NCBI GenBank assembly: GCA_024233005.1
Contig: JACKQE010000001.1
Coordinates: forward strand, 186,001-250,000
DNA length: 64,000 bases
From: Akkermansiaceae bacterium
Lineage (GTDB): Bacteria; Verrucomicrobiota; Verrucomicrobiia; Verrucomicrobiales; DEV007
Direction of reading: 5' to 3'
Under the pieces are notes generated by a model that searched no databases, was not told the DNA's origin, and was given only the letters and a program-made list of their open reading frames with translations. The position numbers and the translations under genes are program-made. Every line of letters starts with the position of its first letter. Position 1 is the stretch's first letter. This document shows, one piece after another, positions 7,431 to 16,338 of this stretch.

Positions 7431-9626
7431 ATGAAATCTCACCCCGTCCTCATCGCCTGCCTGCTGCTCCTGGTTTTGCCACTGCCCGCGGAAGAAACGC
7501 TCCTGCCCCGCCACGTGCAGGTCGCTGCGGCCGGAGTGGCCACGCGCGTGGTGGGATCCCCCGAGCCTCCTCCGCTCTGCACTGTGGAAAAAGCGTATCC
7601 GGACTTCCCCATCGAACGCCTCATCACGTTCCGCTTCGAGCCGGGAACCGGTCGGATCTTCTATGTGGACCAAATTCAGGGAGCAAAGAACACCCGGCTG
7701 CGCCGCTTTGATCCTGCCACGGGACTGGCGAACACCTTGCTGGAACCGGACGAGTTCATCTATGGTCTGGAATTCCATCCCCGTTACCAAGAGAACGGAT
7801 GGCTGTATCTCGGTACCAATGGTCCCGTCTCGGCCGAGCGCGATCAACACCGGGCGCTTATTCTGAGAGAGACGGTTTCGCGCGATGCGGGCGGCACCAT
7901 TGATCCGGCGCAGGCCCTGGAAATTGTGACCTGGCCCTCCTATGGACACAATGGCACAGCCATCGCCTTCGGCTCCGATGGGATGATGTATGTGACGTCG
8001 GGCGATGGCACGAGTGATTCAGACACCGATGTGAACGGTCAACGGTTGGATGTGCTCATGGCCAAGGTCCTGCGACTCGATGTGGATCATCCTTCCCCCG
8101 GAAAACCCTATGCGGTACCACCGGACAATCCCTTTGTCGGAAAACCCGGGGTCAGGCCGGAGACCTATGCCTACGGGTTGCGCAATCCTTGGCGGGCCAC
8201 TTGGGATCCCTACCTGAACCGCCTCTGGGTGGGTCAGAACGGTCAGGATCGGCTGGAACAAGCTTATCTCATCACGGCAGGAGCCAACTATGGATGGAGT
8301 GTCTATGAAGGCAGCCGAGTGTTCTATCCGGAGCGGAAACTCGGGCCTAACCCGGTATCCCCGCCCACCGTGGAGCATGGTCACCATGAGGCTCGATCAC
8401 TCACCGGCGGGGTGGTCTGCACCAGTGACAACCTGCCCGGATTGAAGGGCGCCTATATTTACGGCGACTACACCACAGGAAAGATCTGGGCGGCCAAGCA
8501 TGACGGGAACCGCCTGCTCTGGGATCGTGAAATCGCGGACACTTCACTGGGCATCACGGACTTCCAGATGGACCCGCAGGGGAATGTGCTCGTGGCAAAC
8601 TATCAGGGAACTGCCGACGGCGGCATCCACCGCCTCATCCCCTCACCGGCCCCGGATCCCGGAGCGCCCGACTTCCCCCGGCGTCTCAGTGAAACCGGAA
8701 TCTTCGAGGACGTGGCCTCACAGCAGGTCAAGCCCGGGGTGCTGCCATATGAGGTGATCCTGCCCCAATGGGCCGACGGTGCTTCTGAGCAATGCTGGTT
8801 GGCCCTGCCTTCCTCCGAGCCCACCATTGGGTTCACTCCCCGTCGGGGATGGAATTTCCCCGATGGAACGGTGGCGCTGCAAACCCTGGCCTTGGGTGAA
8901 GGTGCCGACCGGCGCCCGGTTGAGACCCGTCTCCTGGTCCGCCAGGCGGGAGAATGGTCGGCCTATTCTTATGCTTGGAATGATACCGGCACCGATGCCG
9001 ACCTGGTTCCCTCCGCCGGACGCGACGGCACCATTGGAGGCCGGCCCTGGCGGTTTGAAAGCCGGGCCTCCTGCATGGTGTGCCACAGCCGGGCCGCCAA
9101 CTTTGTCCTCGGACTGCAGACCTGCCAAATGAACCGGACCCACGATTATGGCGAGGGATTCGCCGCCAACCAACTGGACGTGATGAACCGTCTGGGTTGG
9201 TTCCGCAAGCCGGGGTCGGCTCCGGGCGCAGCGTCGCTGATGACCAAGCCCCCCTCTGAACAGGATCGTCTCGTGGAGCCCGTTGACGAACGCGCGGACA
9301 TCCCCAGCAGAGCCAGATCCTACCTCCACGCCGCCTGCTCCCACTGCCATGTGGAATCGGGAGGAGGCAATGCCCAGATGGATCTGAGGCACTTTGTGGA
9401 ACTGGAAAAATCCGGGATCCGGAATGCGGTGCCAGTGCATGGTCCGTTGCAGTTGGGACCCGATGCCCGGATCGTGGCACCCAACGACCCGGCCCGCTCA
9501 GTCCTTTTTCACCGCGTTATCAGCGGCGGCCCTGAACGGATGCCTCCGCAAGGTGCCACAACCCCCGATCCCAGAGGCACCGGAGTGCTGATGCGCTGGA
9601 TCATGGAACTGGCCCGGGAGCCCTGA
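7431..9626 (+). CDS. PQQ-type sugar dehydrogenase fused to a cytochrome-c-like domain
   Basis: 731 residues with a signal peptide (1-20). Residues about 50-405 form a soluble glucose/sorbosone dehydrogenase (GSDH) six-bladed propeller, with SYGHNGTAIAFGSDG, YAYGLRNPWRATWD and GANYGWSVYEG. A middle segment (about 420-545) is typical of planctomycete SO2930-like proteins. The C-terminal part has two CxxCH motifs, CMVCH at about 548 and CSHCH at about 636, and ends in a short cytochrome-type helix (RMPPQG...DPRGTGVLMRWI). The likely role is periplasmic oxidation of a sugar, with electrons passed to the attached haem domain. It is 4 bp downstream of the glycoside-hydrolase-like gene, so hydrolysis and oxidation may be linked. 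The second motif may bind no haem; cofactor use is inferred from the family. Confidence 0.8.
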   Translation: MKSHPVLIACLLLLVLPLPAEETLLPRHVQVAAAGVATRVVGSPEPPPLCTVEKAYPDFPIERLITFRFEPGTGRIFYVDQIQGAKNTRLRRFDPATGLANTLLEPDEFIYGLEFHPRYQENGWLYLGTNGPVSAERDQHRALILRETVSRDAGGTIDPAQALEIVTWPSYGHNGTAIAFGSDGMMYVTSGDGTSDSDTDVNGQRLDVLMAKVLRLDVDHPSPGKPYAVPPDNPFVGKPGVRPETYAYGLRNPWRATWDPYLNRLWVGQNGQDRLEQAYLITAGANYGWSVYEGSRVFYPERKLGPNPVSPPTVEHGHHEARSLTGGVVCTSDNLPGLKGAYIYGDYTTGKIWAAKHDGNRLLWDREIADTSLGITDFQMDPQGNVLVANYQGTADGGIHRLIPSPAPDPGAPDFPRRLSETGIFEDVASQQVKPGVLPYEVILPQWADGASEQCWLALPSSEPTIGFTPRRGWNFPDGTVALQTLALGEGADRRPVETRLLVRQAGEWSAYSYAWNDTGTDADLVPSAGRDGTIGGRPWRFESRASCMVCHSRAANFVLGLQTCQMNRTHDYGEGFAANQLDVMNRLGWFRKPGSAPGAASLMTKPPSEQDRLVEPVDERADIPSRARSYLHAACSHCHVESGGGNAQMDLRHFVELEKSGIRNAVPVHGPLQLGPDARIVAPNDPARSVLFHRVISGGPERMPPQGATTPDPRGTGVLMRWIMELAREP

Positions 9627-9644
9627 TGATACGGTAAGACAGCT

Positions 9645-11237
9645 TCATTCCTGCCCGGCCAGGCTTTTGCTGTGATCCAGCCCCGCCTTCCACACCGCTT
9701 CGAGCTCGCGGACTTTGTCCGGCATGGTGGCGGCTAGATCGCGGGTCTCGCTCCGGTCCTGACCGAGATGGTAGAGTTCCCATGGCGCGTTTGGGCCGGC
9801 CGCAACCAGCTTCCAATCCCCGACACGGACGGCACGGTTGGCCTCATGATACCACCACAGTGATTCATGGGAAACCTTTCCATTGGCGGCGAAGGCGGGA
9901 ACCAGGCTGCGACCCGGAGCGTCGGGAATTTTCCGTCCCTCCCAAGTCGCGGGTTTAGCCACGCTGGAGAGTTCCAGAAGTGTGGGGACAATGTCGACCA
10001 GATGGCCCGGATCCCGGCGCAACTCTCCCCGGGCGGAAATTCCTGCCGGCCAATGAACAATCAGGGGAGTTGCGATGCCACCTTCATGAACCCAGGTCTT
10101 GTGACGACGGAAAGGGGTGTTGCAAACCGTGGACCAACCAGGCCCCAGACAAAGATGCGTCGCCGCCGACCCGGGGGCAGCTGCCGGATCGTGTCCGTCG
10201 TTGCGGATCATCATCTCCGCGCTGGCGCCATTGTCGGAGGCAAAGAAAATCACGGTGTTTTCATAGGCGCCCATGACCTTGAGCTGGCCAAGGACCCTTC
10301 CGATCTCCTGATCCATCCGATCAACCATGGCGGCGTGAATAGCCATTTTGGTGGCTTGAAAGGACTTCTGCGCTTCGGTCAGTCCGTCCCAGGGGAGCGG
10401 CAAATCGACCTCACCTGGACCGAACGCCTTGATCGCAGCCGGGAAGGGATAAGGAGGCCCGATGGTGCGCTCCACCGCGGAAAGAGGCGCCTCCAGCAGC
10501 CCAAGCTTGATCTGCCGGTCATAGCGCTCACCGCGCAGGATGTCCCAACCACGAAGGTAGGCGGAACGGTAACGCTCGATGTCTTCCGGCAGGGCCTGCA
10601 GGGGAAAATGGGGCGCGGTGAAGGCCAGGTAATGAAAGAACGGCTTTCCGGGGTAATGGGCCGCATGGTCGCGGAGCGTTCTGACGCAGTGGTCGGCGAT
10701 GGCGACGGTGCCGTAGTATCCCGTCGCCGGGGAAACCGGCGGCAGTTTCACATCATCCTCGTAATGCACCCGCGGACTGAAGTATCTTCCCTGGTCCTGC
10801 AGGAGATAGGAATGATCGAAGCCACCTTCGAGAGGAAGCCCGTCAACATGCCATTTCCCTGAATGATAAGAACGATAACCCGCGGGGCGCAAAAAATCCG
10901 GCACCAATCTGGCCCACACAGGGCGAACGCCTTTGCCTCCTCCTCCCATGCCGGGAATGGCGTCCCGACGGATTGACTGCGCATAATAACCGGTGAGAAG
11001 GGAGCCGCGGGAAGGCCAACAGCGACCGGTGTTGTGGAAATCGGTGAACCGCAGACCGTCTGCGGCAAGCGCATCAAGGTTCGGGGTGGCAATTTCACCG
11101 CCGTAACAGCCCAAATCCGAAAAGCCCAAATCATCGGCAAGGATGATCAGAAAATTGGGCCTCCCCGCAGGGGAGTCCGCTGCGGATGCGCAGACGGAGT
11201 TCAGGAGCAGAAGCAGCAAAGAGAAAAGGAAGCGCAT
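9645..11237 (-). CDS. arylsulfatase, exported
   Basis: 530 residues. ATG 11237 is chosen because it is followed by a signal peptide (MRFLFSLLLLLLNSVCASA); the frame extends further upstream without features. It has the sulfatase fold: NFLIILADDLGFSDLGCYGGE (metal ligands DD), then CWPSRGSLLTGYY at about residues 75-87, with the Cys of CxPSR that is converted to formylglycine. VIFFASDNGAS follows (second metal pair DN), and a C-terminal region ends WELYHLGQDRSETRDLA. Maturation needs a formylglycine-generating enzyme or anSME encoded elsewhere. The gene converges on the sugar-dehydrogenase gene with an 18-bp gap. It is probably an exo-acting glycan sulfatase; substrate cannot be told. Confidence 0.92.
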   Translation of the reverse strand: MRFLFSLLLLLLNSVCASAADSPAGRPNFLIILADDLGFSDLGCYGGEIATPNLDALAADGLRFTDFHNTGRCWPSRGSLLTGYYAQSIRRDAIPGMGGGGKGVRPVWARLVPDFLRPAGYRSYHSGKWHVDGLPLEGGFDHSYLLQDQGRYFSPRVHYEDDVKLPPVSPATGYYGTVAIADHCVRTLRDHAAHYPGKPFFHYLAFTAPHFPLQALPEDIERYRSAYLRGWDILRGERYDRQIKLGLLEAPLSAVERTIGPPYPFPAAIKAFGPGEVDLPLPWDGLTEAQKSFQATKMAIHAAMVDRMDQEIGRVLGQLKVMGAYENTVIFFASDNGASAEMMIRNDGHDPAAAPGSAATHLCLGPGWSTVCNTPFRRHKTWVHEGGIATPLIVHWPAGISARGELRRDPGHLVDIVPTLLELSSVAKPATWEGRKIPDAPGRSLVPAFAANGKVSHESLWWYHEANRAVRVGDWKLVAAGPNAPWELYHLGQDRSETRDLAATMPDKVRELEAVWKAGLDHSKSLAGQE

Positions 11238-11305
11238 GTCCCGGAGTATACCCGGACGACAGCGGAGGAAAAGAAGGTTCCTCGCGTTCTTCGAAAGGCT
11301 CAAAG

Positions 11306-11821
11306 TCAATGTGGGGTCCGGGTCTGAAAAGCGGCCTGCTCCGGAGGAACTTCCAACTGGAGCTTGCTGCCATAAGTGACCCCGGGCAGGAAAGGCGCCA
11401 GGATTTCCACCAATCCTTTGGGCTGGTGGTGTGTGGGCTTGGTCTCGGGATGGGGAAAGTATACCAGAGCCGCAAGGCCCTGCCATGGTCCGATTTCGGA
11501 GGAGTCCAACGGGAAGATCCGGCAGTCGACAAAGGAAAAATCCTCCGCCGGATCAACCGGATGCCAGCGCACTTTCCGAAAAGTCCAGCGGGGTTGGCGG
11601 AGCTCCAATTCCCATGGGGCGATGGAAAGGTTCAGCGTCCCGGCATGATACGCTGACAGATCGAGTCCATGATCCGCAAAATGAGGTGCCTGCATCCGCA
11701 GGGTCCCTCCCGGATAAGCGGGATTGTGATTGCCACCGGAAGCCACCTGGTGACCGGGGACGATCGTCCCGGAGACGCTCGCCGCATATCGAAAGTTCTG
11801 CCGCAGTCCCATCAGAATCAC
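11306..11821 (-). CDS. conserved hypothetical protein coupled to an ABC ATPase gene
   Basis: 171 residues from a GTG at 11821 that overlaps the stop of the upstream ATPase gene as GTGA. That indicates translational coupling and decides the start; an ATG nine bases later is an alternative. No signal peptide or membrane segment is present. The sequence is rich in aromatic residues and prolines and has the motifs HAGTLNLSIAPWELEL, FSFVDCRIF and LVEILAPFLPGVTYG. I do not recognise the family. The GTLN-centred beta-rich pattern faintly recalls the cradle-loop riboflavin-kinase (DUF120) fold, but this is not enough to assign. Its position as the third gene of a coupled membrane-protein/ATPase set suggests a cytoplasmic accessory role. 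Confidence 0.65.
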   Translation of the reverse strand: MILMGLRQNFRYAASVSGTIVPGHQVASGGNHNPAYPGGTLRMQAPHFADHGLDLSAYHAGTLNLSIAPWELELRQPRWTFRKVRWHPVDPAEDFSFVDCRIFPLDSSEIGPWQGLAALVYFPHPETKPTHHQPKGLVEILAPFLPGVTYGSKLQLEVPPEQAAFQTRTPH

Positions 11822-12669
11822 ATCAGACCGTCTTCGCCCTCGGCGGGGACTTCCAGACGGTAGCGTTCGTTTTTCCGCAGCAACCGGACAGGGTTTCCGT
11901 AGGTCTCGCCCAGCATCGCGGCATTGAGGAGCCGGGATTTGGGTCCGGCATCAAGGAGGCGCCCTTGGCGCAACAGCAAGACGTGCCCGATCTCCGGAAT
12001 GATTTCTTCCACATGATGCGTCACCAGCAGGATGGAAGGAGCGGGGCCACCTCCCTCCGCCCCTGTGGCGAAACGCTGGAGGAACCCGATGAAATGCTCC
12101 CGAGCCACCGGATCGAGTCCGGCGCAAGGCTCGTCCAGCACCAACAGGTCCAAAGGTTCCGCCATCAAGGCCCGACCGATGAGGAGGCGTTGCCGTTCAC
12201 CCTGGGACAGCCAAGCCCATGGGGAATCCGAGAGATGACCGCACTCGACACGATCGAGCATGGCCTCCGCATCACGCCGATCCTGAACCGGGGTCCGCTG
12301 CCGCCAGTAGTTAACCATGGCATAGCGTCCGGAGAGAATGATGTCGGTGGCAGGCTCAGCCGGCTCGATCTGCTGGGCAACCGAGGCGCTGACAAACCCG
12401 ATGCGGCGACGCCAGGCGTCCCAGTCCCTCGAGTCGTCGAGAATTCCCCGATCCGGCATGAGGATCGTGCCTTCGGAGGGTGTCAGGTAGCCGAGGAGAA
12501 CATTGAGCAGCGAAGTTTTGCCGGCACCATTTCCCCCCAGAATGGCCCAATGCTCGCCGGGGAAGACAGTCCAGTTGATGTCCTGAAGCAGGACCTGGCC
12601 GCCCCGGCGCACGGAGATCCCCTGCATCGAGAGCAGGGCTTTGCAGGATTGGGAATGGGTCAGGCTCAT
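11818..12669 (-). CDS. ABC transporter ATP-binding protein (ModF/YlmA-like)
   Basis: 283 residues from ATG 12669, which shares one base with the preceding stop (TGATG). All ABC ATPase motifs are present: Walker A GGNGAGKTS (about 44-52), signature LSQGERQR (about 153-160), Walker B LLVLDEP (about 174-180) and the switch histidine in VTHHVEEI. The THHVEEI ending and the GETYGNPVRL tail resemble the stand-alone ModF/YlmA ATPases more than a canonical metal importer. A long reading frame continues upstream of the start but only overlaps the neighbouring membrane-protein gene in another frame. It likely energises or regulates a complex with the four-helix membrane protein just upstream; the cargo is unknown. 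Confidence 0.88.
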   Translation of the reverse strand: MSLTHSQSCKALLSMQGISVRRGGQVLLQDINWTVFPGEHWAILGGNGAGKTSLLNVLLGYLTPSEGTILMPDRGILDDSRDWDAWRRRIGFVSASVAQQIEPAEPATDIILSGRYAMVNYWRQRTPVQDRRDAEAMLDRVECGHLSDSPWAWLSQGERQRLLIGRALMAEPLDLLVLDEPCAGLDPVAREHFIGFLQRFATGAEGGGPAPSILLVTHHVEEIIPEIGHVLLLRQGRLLDAGPKSRLLNAAMLGETYGNPVRLLRKNERYRLEVPAEGEDGLM

Positions 12670-13289
12670 CAGAATGAGCCGCCGGGAGTGGCCCGACGCT
12701 GACGCCACCATTCGATTTCCTGACGGACTTTTGCAAGGCTGAACCAAATCAGGGTAAAGACAGGCAGGGCCAACGCGAAGATCCCCCCGCAAACCGCTCC
12801 GATCCCGGTGCTCATGTTCATCATGTTGCCAAAGGCCGGGTTGTTCGCCAGATTGGGATCGGAAGCGGTCATGCTCTCGATCATTTGCCTTTGGATGGGC
12901 ATCGAAATGACCAGCATGACGATACTTCCGATGCCGGAGACCAGTGCCCATGTCATCCAGAGGCCACGGGCCGAGGGCCGGCGCATGATCAGGAGAATCG
13001 AAGCCACGATGAGCAGAACTGCCGTGGGGAGACTGACGATGGCCCCCATGCGGCCCAGTTTTTGGAGCGAATCGAAGTATTCCTGGGGCAAACTCTGCAT
13101 CCCCGGGTTGGACGTCAGCATCGTTTTGGTGAACTCCGCGCTGAATAGATTGATCGCGCCACCACAGATCCCGTACAACCCGATCAGGATCCCGATGATG
13201 CCGAGCACCAATGGCCAGACAGAGGGACGCTCGGGCATGATGGGAGGTGGCACATCTGCCAAGGGTGGATGATAGGGCTGGTCGTTCAT
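12669..13289 (-). CDS. multi-pass membrane protein, hypothetical
   Basis: 206 residues with a proline-rich cytoplasmic start (HPPLADVPPP) and four clear hydrophobic segments at about 25-50, 83-103, 109-129 and 158-182. It has no binding motif I recognise. It is the first gene of a coupled set: its TGA overlaps the ATG of the ABC ATPase by one base, and that gene overlaps the next as GTGA. It is therefore a candidate membrane partner of the ATPase. However, four helices with proline-rich tails are also typical of DUF4190/DUF4064-type small membrane proteins, and this resembles those more than a permease. The transporter role is inference from context only. Confidence 0.75.
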   Translation of the reverse strand: MNDQPYHPPLADVPPPIMPERPSVWPLVLGIIGILIGLYGICGGAINLFSAEFTKTMLTSNPGMQSLPQEYFDSLQKLGRMGAIVSLPTAVLLIVASILLIMRRPSARGLWMTWALVSGIGSIVMLVISMPIQRQMIESMTASDPNLANNPAFGNMMNMSTGIGAVCGGIFALALPVFTLIWFSLAKVRQEIEWWRQRRATPGGSF

Positions 13290-13321
13290 GGGGATGGGAT
13301 CGGCTTTGAGGTTTGCTTAGA

Positions 13322-13819
13322 CTATGGAAAGGAAATGGCAAGCCCGGCCTTGCGCCAGATAGCAGCCAGGCCTTTTTGAGGGGATTCGTAACTGCGGCCA
13401 CCAAGCAGATCCTCGTCGGTGGCAGTGGCTTCTTGGATACCATCAAAAAAGGCGTTAAGAAAACCAATCAGCCGGGCAGACTTACCGTCCCCTTCGAAAG
13501 GTAGGGCAGCAGGCCGGCGCAACCCGGCAGAAACGTAGTTCGTTCCGGCCCCTTCGGACGTCAGAGCGCCAGGCCATTCCTCAGGGGACATGGCCATGAG
13601 CGCCTCCTGATTCCACTTCCAACATTTCCCCAGGTTGGTTTTCAAGGTGAATAGGCTGCCCTCCCAGTTGGTGATTTTCCCCGCTCGCGGGGACCATCGC
13701 TTCTGGCCCAGGGTCGCTCCCCGGCGGAAATAACATTGCAGAGCGGCAGAAAACCACAGCATGGCGAAGGCGACAACAAACAGGCGGGGTTCATGGTGCG
13801 ATGACACCATCATGGGCAT
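13322..13819 (-). CDS. hypothetical protein with N-terminal hydrophobic segment
   Basis: A 165-codon frame between the pseudopilin genes and the ABC module. Residues about 13-29 (LFVVAFAMLWFSAALQC) could be a signal or anchor segment; the rest has no recognised domain. The central part (WKWNQEALMAMSPEEWPGALTSEGAGTNYVS) looks like real protein composition. No convincing ribosome site precedes either of the closely spaced ATGs (13819, 13813, 13810), and base usage is less typical than in neighbouring genes. It may be expressed, or be an older decayed gene. Confidence 0.45.
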   Translation of the reverse strand: MPMMVSSHHEPRLFVVAFAMLWFSAALQCYFRRGATLGQKRWSPRAGKITNWEGSLFTLKTNLGKCWKWNQEALMAMSPEEWPGALTSEGAGTNYVSAGLRRPAALPFEGDGKSARLIGFLNAFFDGIQEATATDEDLLGGRSYESPQKGLAAIWRKAGLAISFP

Positions 13820-13885
13820 CGCATTTTTCTAACACTCGGACCTCAATGGGGCAAGACCAGAACCCTCAGGCGGCAAATTCGGCAA

Positions 13886-14539
13886 TCATTCCACCCAGGA
13901 TTTTTCCCGGCGGATCTGCCCCGTCAACGGGTGGAACTCCACTTCGAAAAAGGCTGTATCATTCTGAATACGGACTTTGAAAGGCGAGCACATGCCGGAG
14001 GGCTGGAAGACCCACCGTTTGAAGAGGCCTGACTTCACATCGACCCAGTCCATGTCACTCAACGTGCGCACCTCGCACCTCAATCCTTCCGGCAAGTCGT
14101 AGTTCTCGAGATAGGTGGATCCCGCCTGCAGGGCCTCAATCCGGGCACGCTGCTCCGCCTGCTCGGGCGTTTCTCCACTGAGGTCGCCGTTGCGCTTGCG
14201 GGAGGCCTCGACGATCTCCCGCTGTTTTTGGACGATTTCGGCCTCATCCGCAATGCGGTCGAACTCCTCGGCTTCGCCGTAGGGATTGTAGTATCGCGCG
14301 GCATGGAAGCCCCGGCTGTCAAAACCGATTTGGTAGGGCGTCTGCTCAGCGATAGCCCGTGCCCGCACCGTCCTTGCGAGGCGCTCCAACTCGGCAACCG
14401 GCGCCCGCGCAGCCCGTTCCTTTTCCAGTCCGGTCAGGGCCGGCACCGCCATGGCCGTCAACACCGCGAGAATGGTCATCACCACGACCATCTCAACGAG
14501 CGTGAAGGCGCTCGCCCTGACTGGGACCGGGAAAGTCAT
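13886..14539 (-). CDS. gspH: type II secretion pseudopilin GspH-like
   Basis: 217 residues. The N-terminus has the class-III prepilin signal: a short leader ending at A, then FTLVEMVVVMTILAVLTAMAVPAL, which gives methylated Phe+1, Glu+5 and the hydrophobic assembly helix. The remainder is a minor-pseudopilin-like beta-rich domain with an unusually charged insert (about residues 95-140, Glu/Arg rich). The ATG overlaps the preceding gspG stop as ATGA, so the two are co-translated. GspH-type proteins sit in the pseudopilus tip or shaft in the periplasm. Assignment to GspH rather than another minor pseudopilin rests on length and gene order. Confidence 0.75.
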   Translation of the reverse strand: MTFPVPVRASAFTLVEMVVVMTILAVLTAMAVPALTGLEKERAARAPVAELERLARTVRARAIAEQTPYQIGFDSRGFHAARYYNPYGEAEEFDRIADEAEIVQKQREIVEASRKRNGDLSGETPEQAEQRARIEALQAGSTYLENYDLPEGLRCEVRTLSDMDWVDVKSGLFKRWVFQPSGMCSPFKVRIQNDTAFFEVEFHPLTGQIRREKSWVE

Positions 14540-14967
14540 TTGTAATTGCCGACATCGTCGTCACTCTCGACCCGATCAGGCCCCAGGGAGTAGATGTCGT
14601 ATTTCTTCTTGCTCTTCTGGGCCGGGAACCGGTACTGGTATTCCGTTCCCCAGGGATCTTTCATGGCTTCCGTGAGGTAGGCCCGCCAGCGTTCCGGGAT
14701 CGGTTCGGAAGTCGGCTTTTCCCACAAAGCCTTCAACCCTTGTTCCTGTGACGGCGGATTGAAATAGTTGTTCCGCTCATAGCTCTGCAAGGCGAGATCG
14801 AGCGCCTTGAGATCGTTGTCGACCCGCTGGAATTTGGCGTCATCGATCATGCCGGTGACCAAGAAGATACCCGAACCGGCGAGCACGGCGATGATCGTGA
14901 TGACAATGACGATTTCCACCAACGTGAAGGCGGCAGAACGGCGGCGGAGAGGCATTCGGAATCTCAT
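14536..14967 (-). CDS. gspG: type II secretion major pseudopilin GspG
   Basis: 143 residues from ATG 14967, chosen because it gives a short basic leader (MRFRMPLRRRSAA) before FTLVEIVIVITIIAVL. A GTG at 15009 overlaps the gspF stop as GTGA and would lengthen the leader to 27 residues; it may be the real coupled start. The globular part has the GspG calcium-loop region and the hallmark DPWGTEYQYRFP, with SLGPD just before the end. The protein polymerises into the pseudopilus in the periplasm after cleavage by prepilin peptidase, which is not encoded here. It lies in the gspE-F-G-H order. Confidence 0.88.
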   Translation of the reverse strand: MRFRMPLRRRSAAFTLVEIVIVITIIAVLAGSGIFLVTGMIDDAKFQRVDNDLKALDLALQSYERNNYFNPPSQEQGLKALWEKPTSEPIPERWRAYLTEAMKDPWGTEYQYRFPAQKSKKKYDIYSLGPDRVESDDDVGNYK

Positions 14968-15005
14968 GGGACGGCAGGCAGGCTTGGTTGAAGGTGGGGC
15001 AGATT

Positions 15006-16244
15006 TCACTGGCGGCGAATGCCACCAATGGAACCAAAAATAGTGGTGATGATGGAATATGCCACAACACCGATGATGAGGGCCATGAAAATCAGGACGA
15101 TCGTCGGCACAAGAGCGGTGAGTTTTTGAATCCGGTTGTCGAGTTCTTCATCGTAGCGGCGAGCCGCTTTGACGAAGGCATTCTGGAGATGGCCCGACTG
15201 CTCCCCGATGGCGATACGGTCGACCAGACCACCATCAAAGGCCCCTGTCTTGGCCAGCGAACGGGAAAGGCTTCCACCTTCCCCCACTTCCAACACCGCC
15301 GCATCGAGACGGTTGCGCACGAAGAGGTTGGGGGTGCTCCGGACCACGAGTTTCAGGGCATTGAGCAGGGGCACCCCGTTGGCGAGGAGGTTGGCCATGG
15401 TGTGGCAGAACTGGGCATGAATCCTACCAGAAAGCACCGGGCCAAAAAGGGTGATGCGGAGCTTGGCGAGATCCCACCACAGGCGTCCTCCTTTCGTGGC
15501 AATGAAGACACGGAAACTCACGGCGATGGTTACCATGCCCAGCAGCACCGCCCACCACCAGGAGGCCATAAAACTGCTGAAAGCGACGAGCATTTTTGTG
15601 ACCAGAGGCAGCGTGCTCCCGGTCTTGGAGATCAGTTCGGTCAGCCGCGGCATCAGCACCGTGCTGAAAACAAAGAGCAGGGCGACACAGCCGATCATGA
15701 GGAAAGCCGGATAGACCATGGCCCCGGCAACGCGTCGCTGGAGGCGGTGCATGTCTTTCAGATTGGTCGCCAGACGACGCAGGATCTCGTCGAGCGAACC
15801 GGAAACCTCCCCGGCGGCCACAAGATTGCGGTAGAGGTCGTCGAACGAAGGCGAAGCTTTCGCGAGCGCGACAGAGAACCGCACGCCCTCTCGGATCTCG
15901 TTGCGGACCGTGCCGGCGACGGATTTCAGAGACGGATTGCGCTGCCTTTCGTGGAGAATCCGGAGCCCCTGCTCCAACTGGACACCGGCATCGAGCAGAT
16001 CGGCCAGCTCTTCGGTGAAAAGAATGATTTCCGTGGTGCGAAGCCTTACCGGACCGGCTTTGGCGGAGGCCAGTGCTTCCGCTTTGCCCGCCGCGACAAC
16101 CGCCGAATCTTCCTGGGAGAGAGTCACCGGGACCAGCGATTTTGTCTCCAGCACCCGATAGGCCTCGGACTTGTTCCGGGCCGAAAAAGTCCCGGTCACG
16201 GACTTTCCCGAGTGGTCGAGAGCAGTGTAGGCGAACGTGGGCAT
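15006..16244 (-). CDS. gspF: type II secretion inner-membrane platform protein GspF
   Basis: 412 residues, the normal length. It starts MPTFAYTALDHSGKSVTG, the family's N-terminal beta motif, and contains two copies of the T2SSF domain: about 70-195 (ELADLLDAGVQLEQGL) and about 275-400 (TMANLLANGVPLLNAL). There are three membrane segments: about 170-195, 222-245 and 378-402. GspF anchors the assembly ATPase GspE and the pseudopilus at the inner membrane. A gap of 94 bp separates it from gspE, and the stop overlaps the possible GTG start of gspG. Confidence 0.93.
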   Translation of the reverse strand: MPTFAYTALDHSGKSVTGTFSARNKSEAYRVLETKSLVPVTLSQEDSAVVAAGKAEALASAKAGPVRLRTTEIILFTEELADLLDAGVQLEQGLRILHERQRNPSLKSVAGTVRNEIREGVRFSVALAKASPSFDDLYRNLVAAGEVSGSLDEILRRLATNLKDMHRLQRRVAGAMVYPAFLMIGCVALLFVFSTVLMPRLTELISKTGSTLPLVTKMLVAFSSFMASWWWAVLLGMVTIAVSFRVFIATKGGRLWWDLAKLRITLFGPVLSGRIHAQFCHTMANLLANGVPLLNALKLVVRSTPNLFVRNRLDAAVLEVGEGGSLSRSLAKTGAFDGGLVDRIAIGEQSGHLQNAFVKAARRYDEELDNRIQKLTALVPTIVLIFMALIIGVVAYSIITTIFGSIGGIRRQ

Positions 16245-16338
16245 CAGGGATCGGAAATGGGTGAAGCAGGGGACGTCCGGGAAGGTCGCTGGCGGTGTTT
16301 TCGATTTCTATCAGGCATTTCCCGGCACCGTGTCCCGC

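Noticed and set aside
11431..12702. Plus-strand frame of 423 codons
   Set aside because: Opposite to the ABC ATPase and the coupled hypothetical gene; no motifs.
12670..13467. N-terminal extension of the ABC ATPase gene
   Set aside because: The frame continues upstream of 12669 only because it overlaps the membrane-protein gene in another frame; the ATG at 12669 is coupled to that gene's stop.
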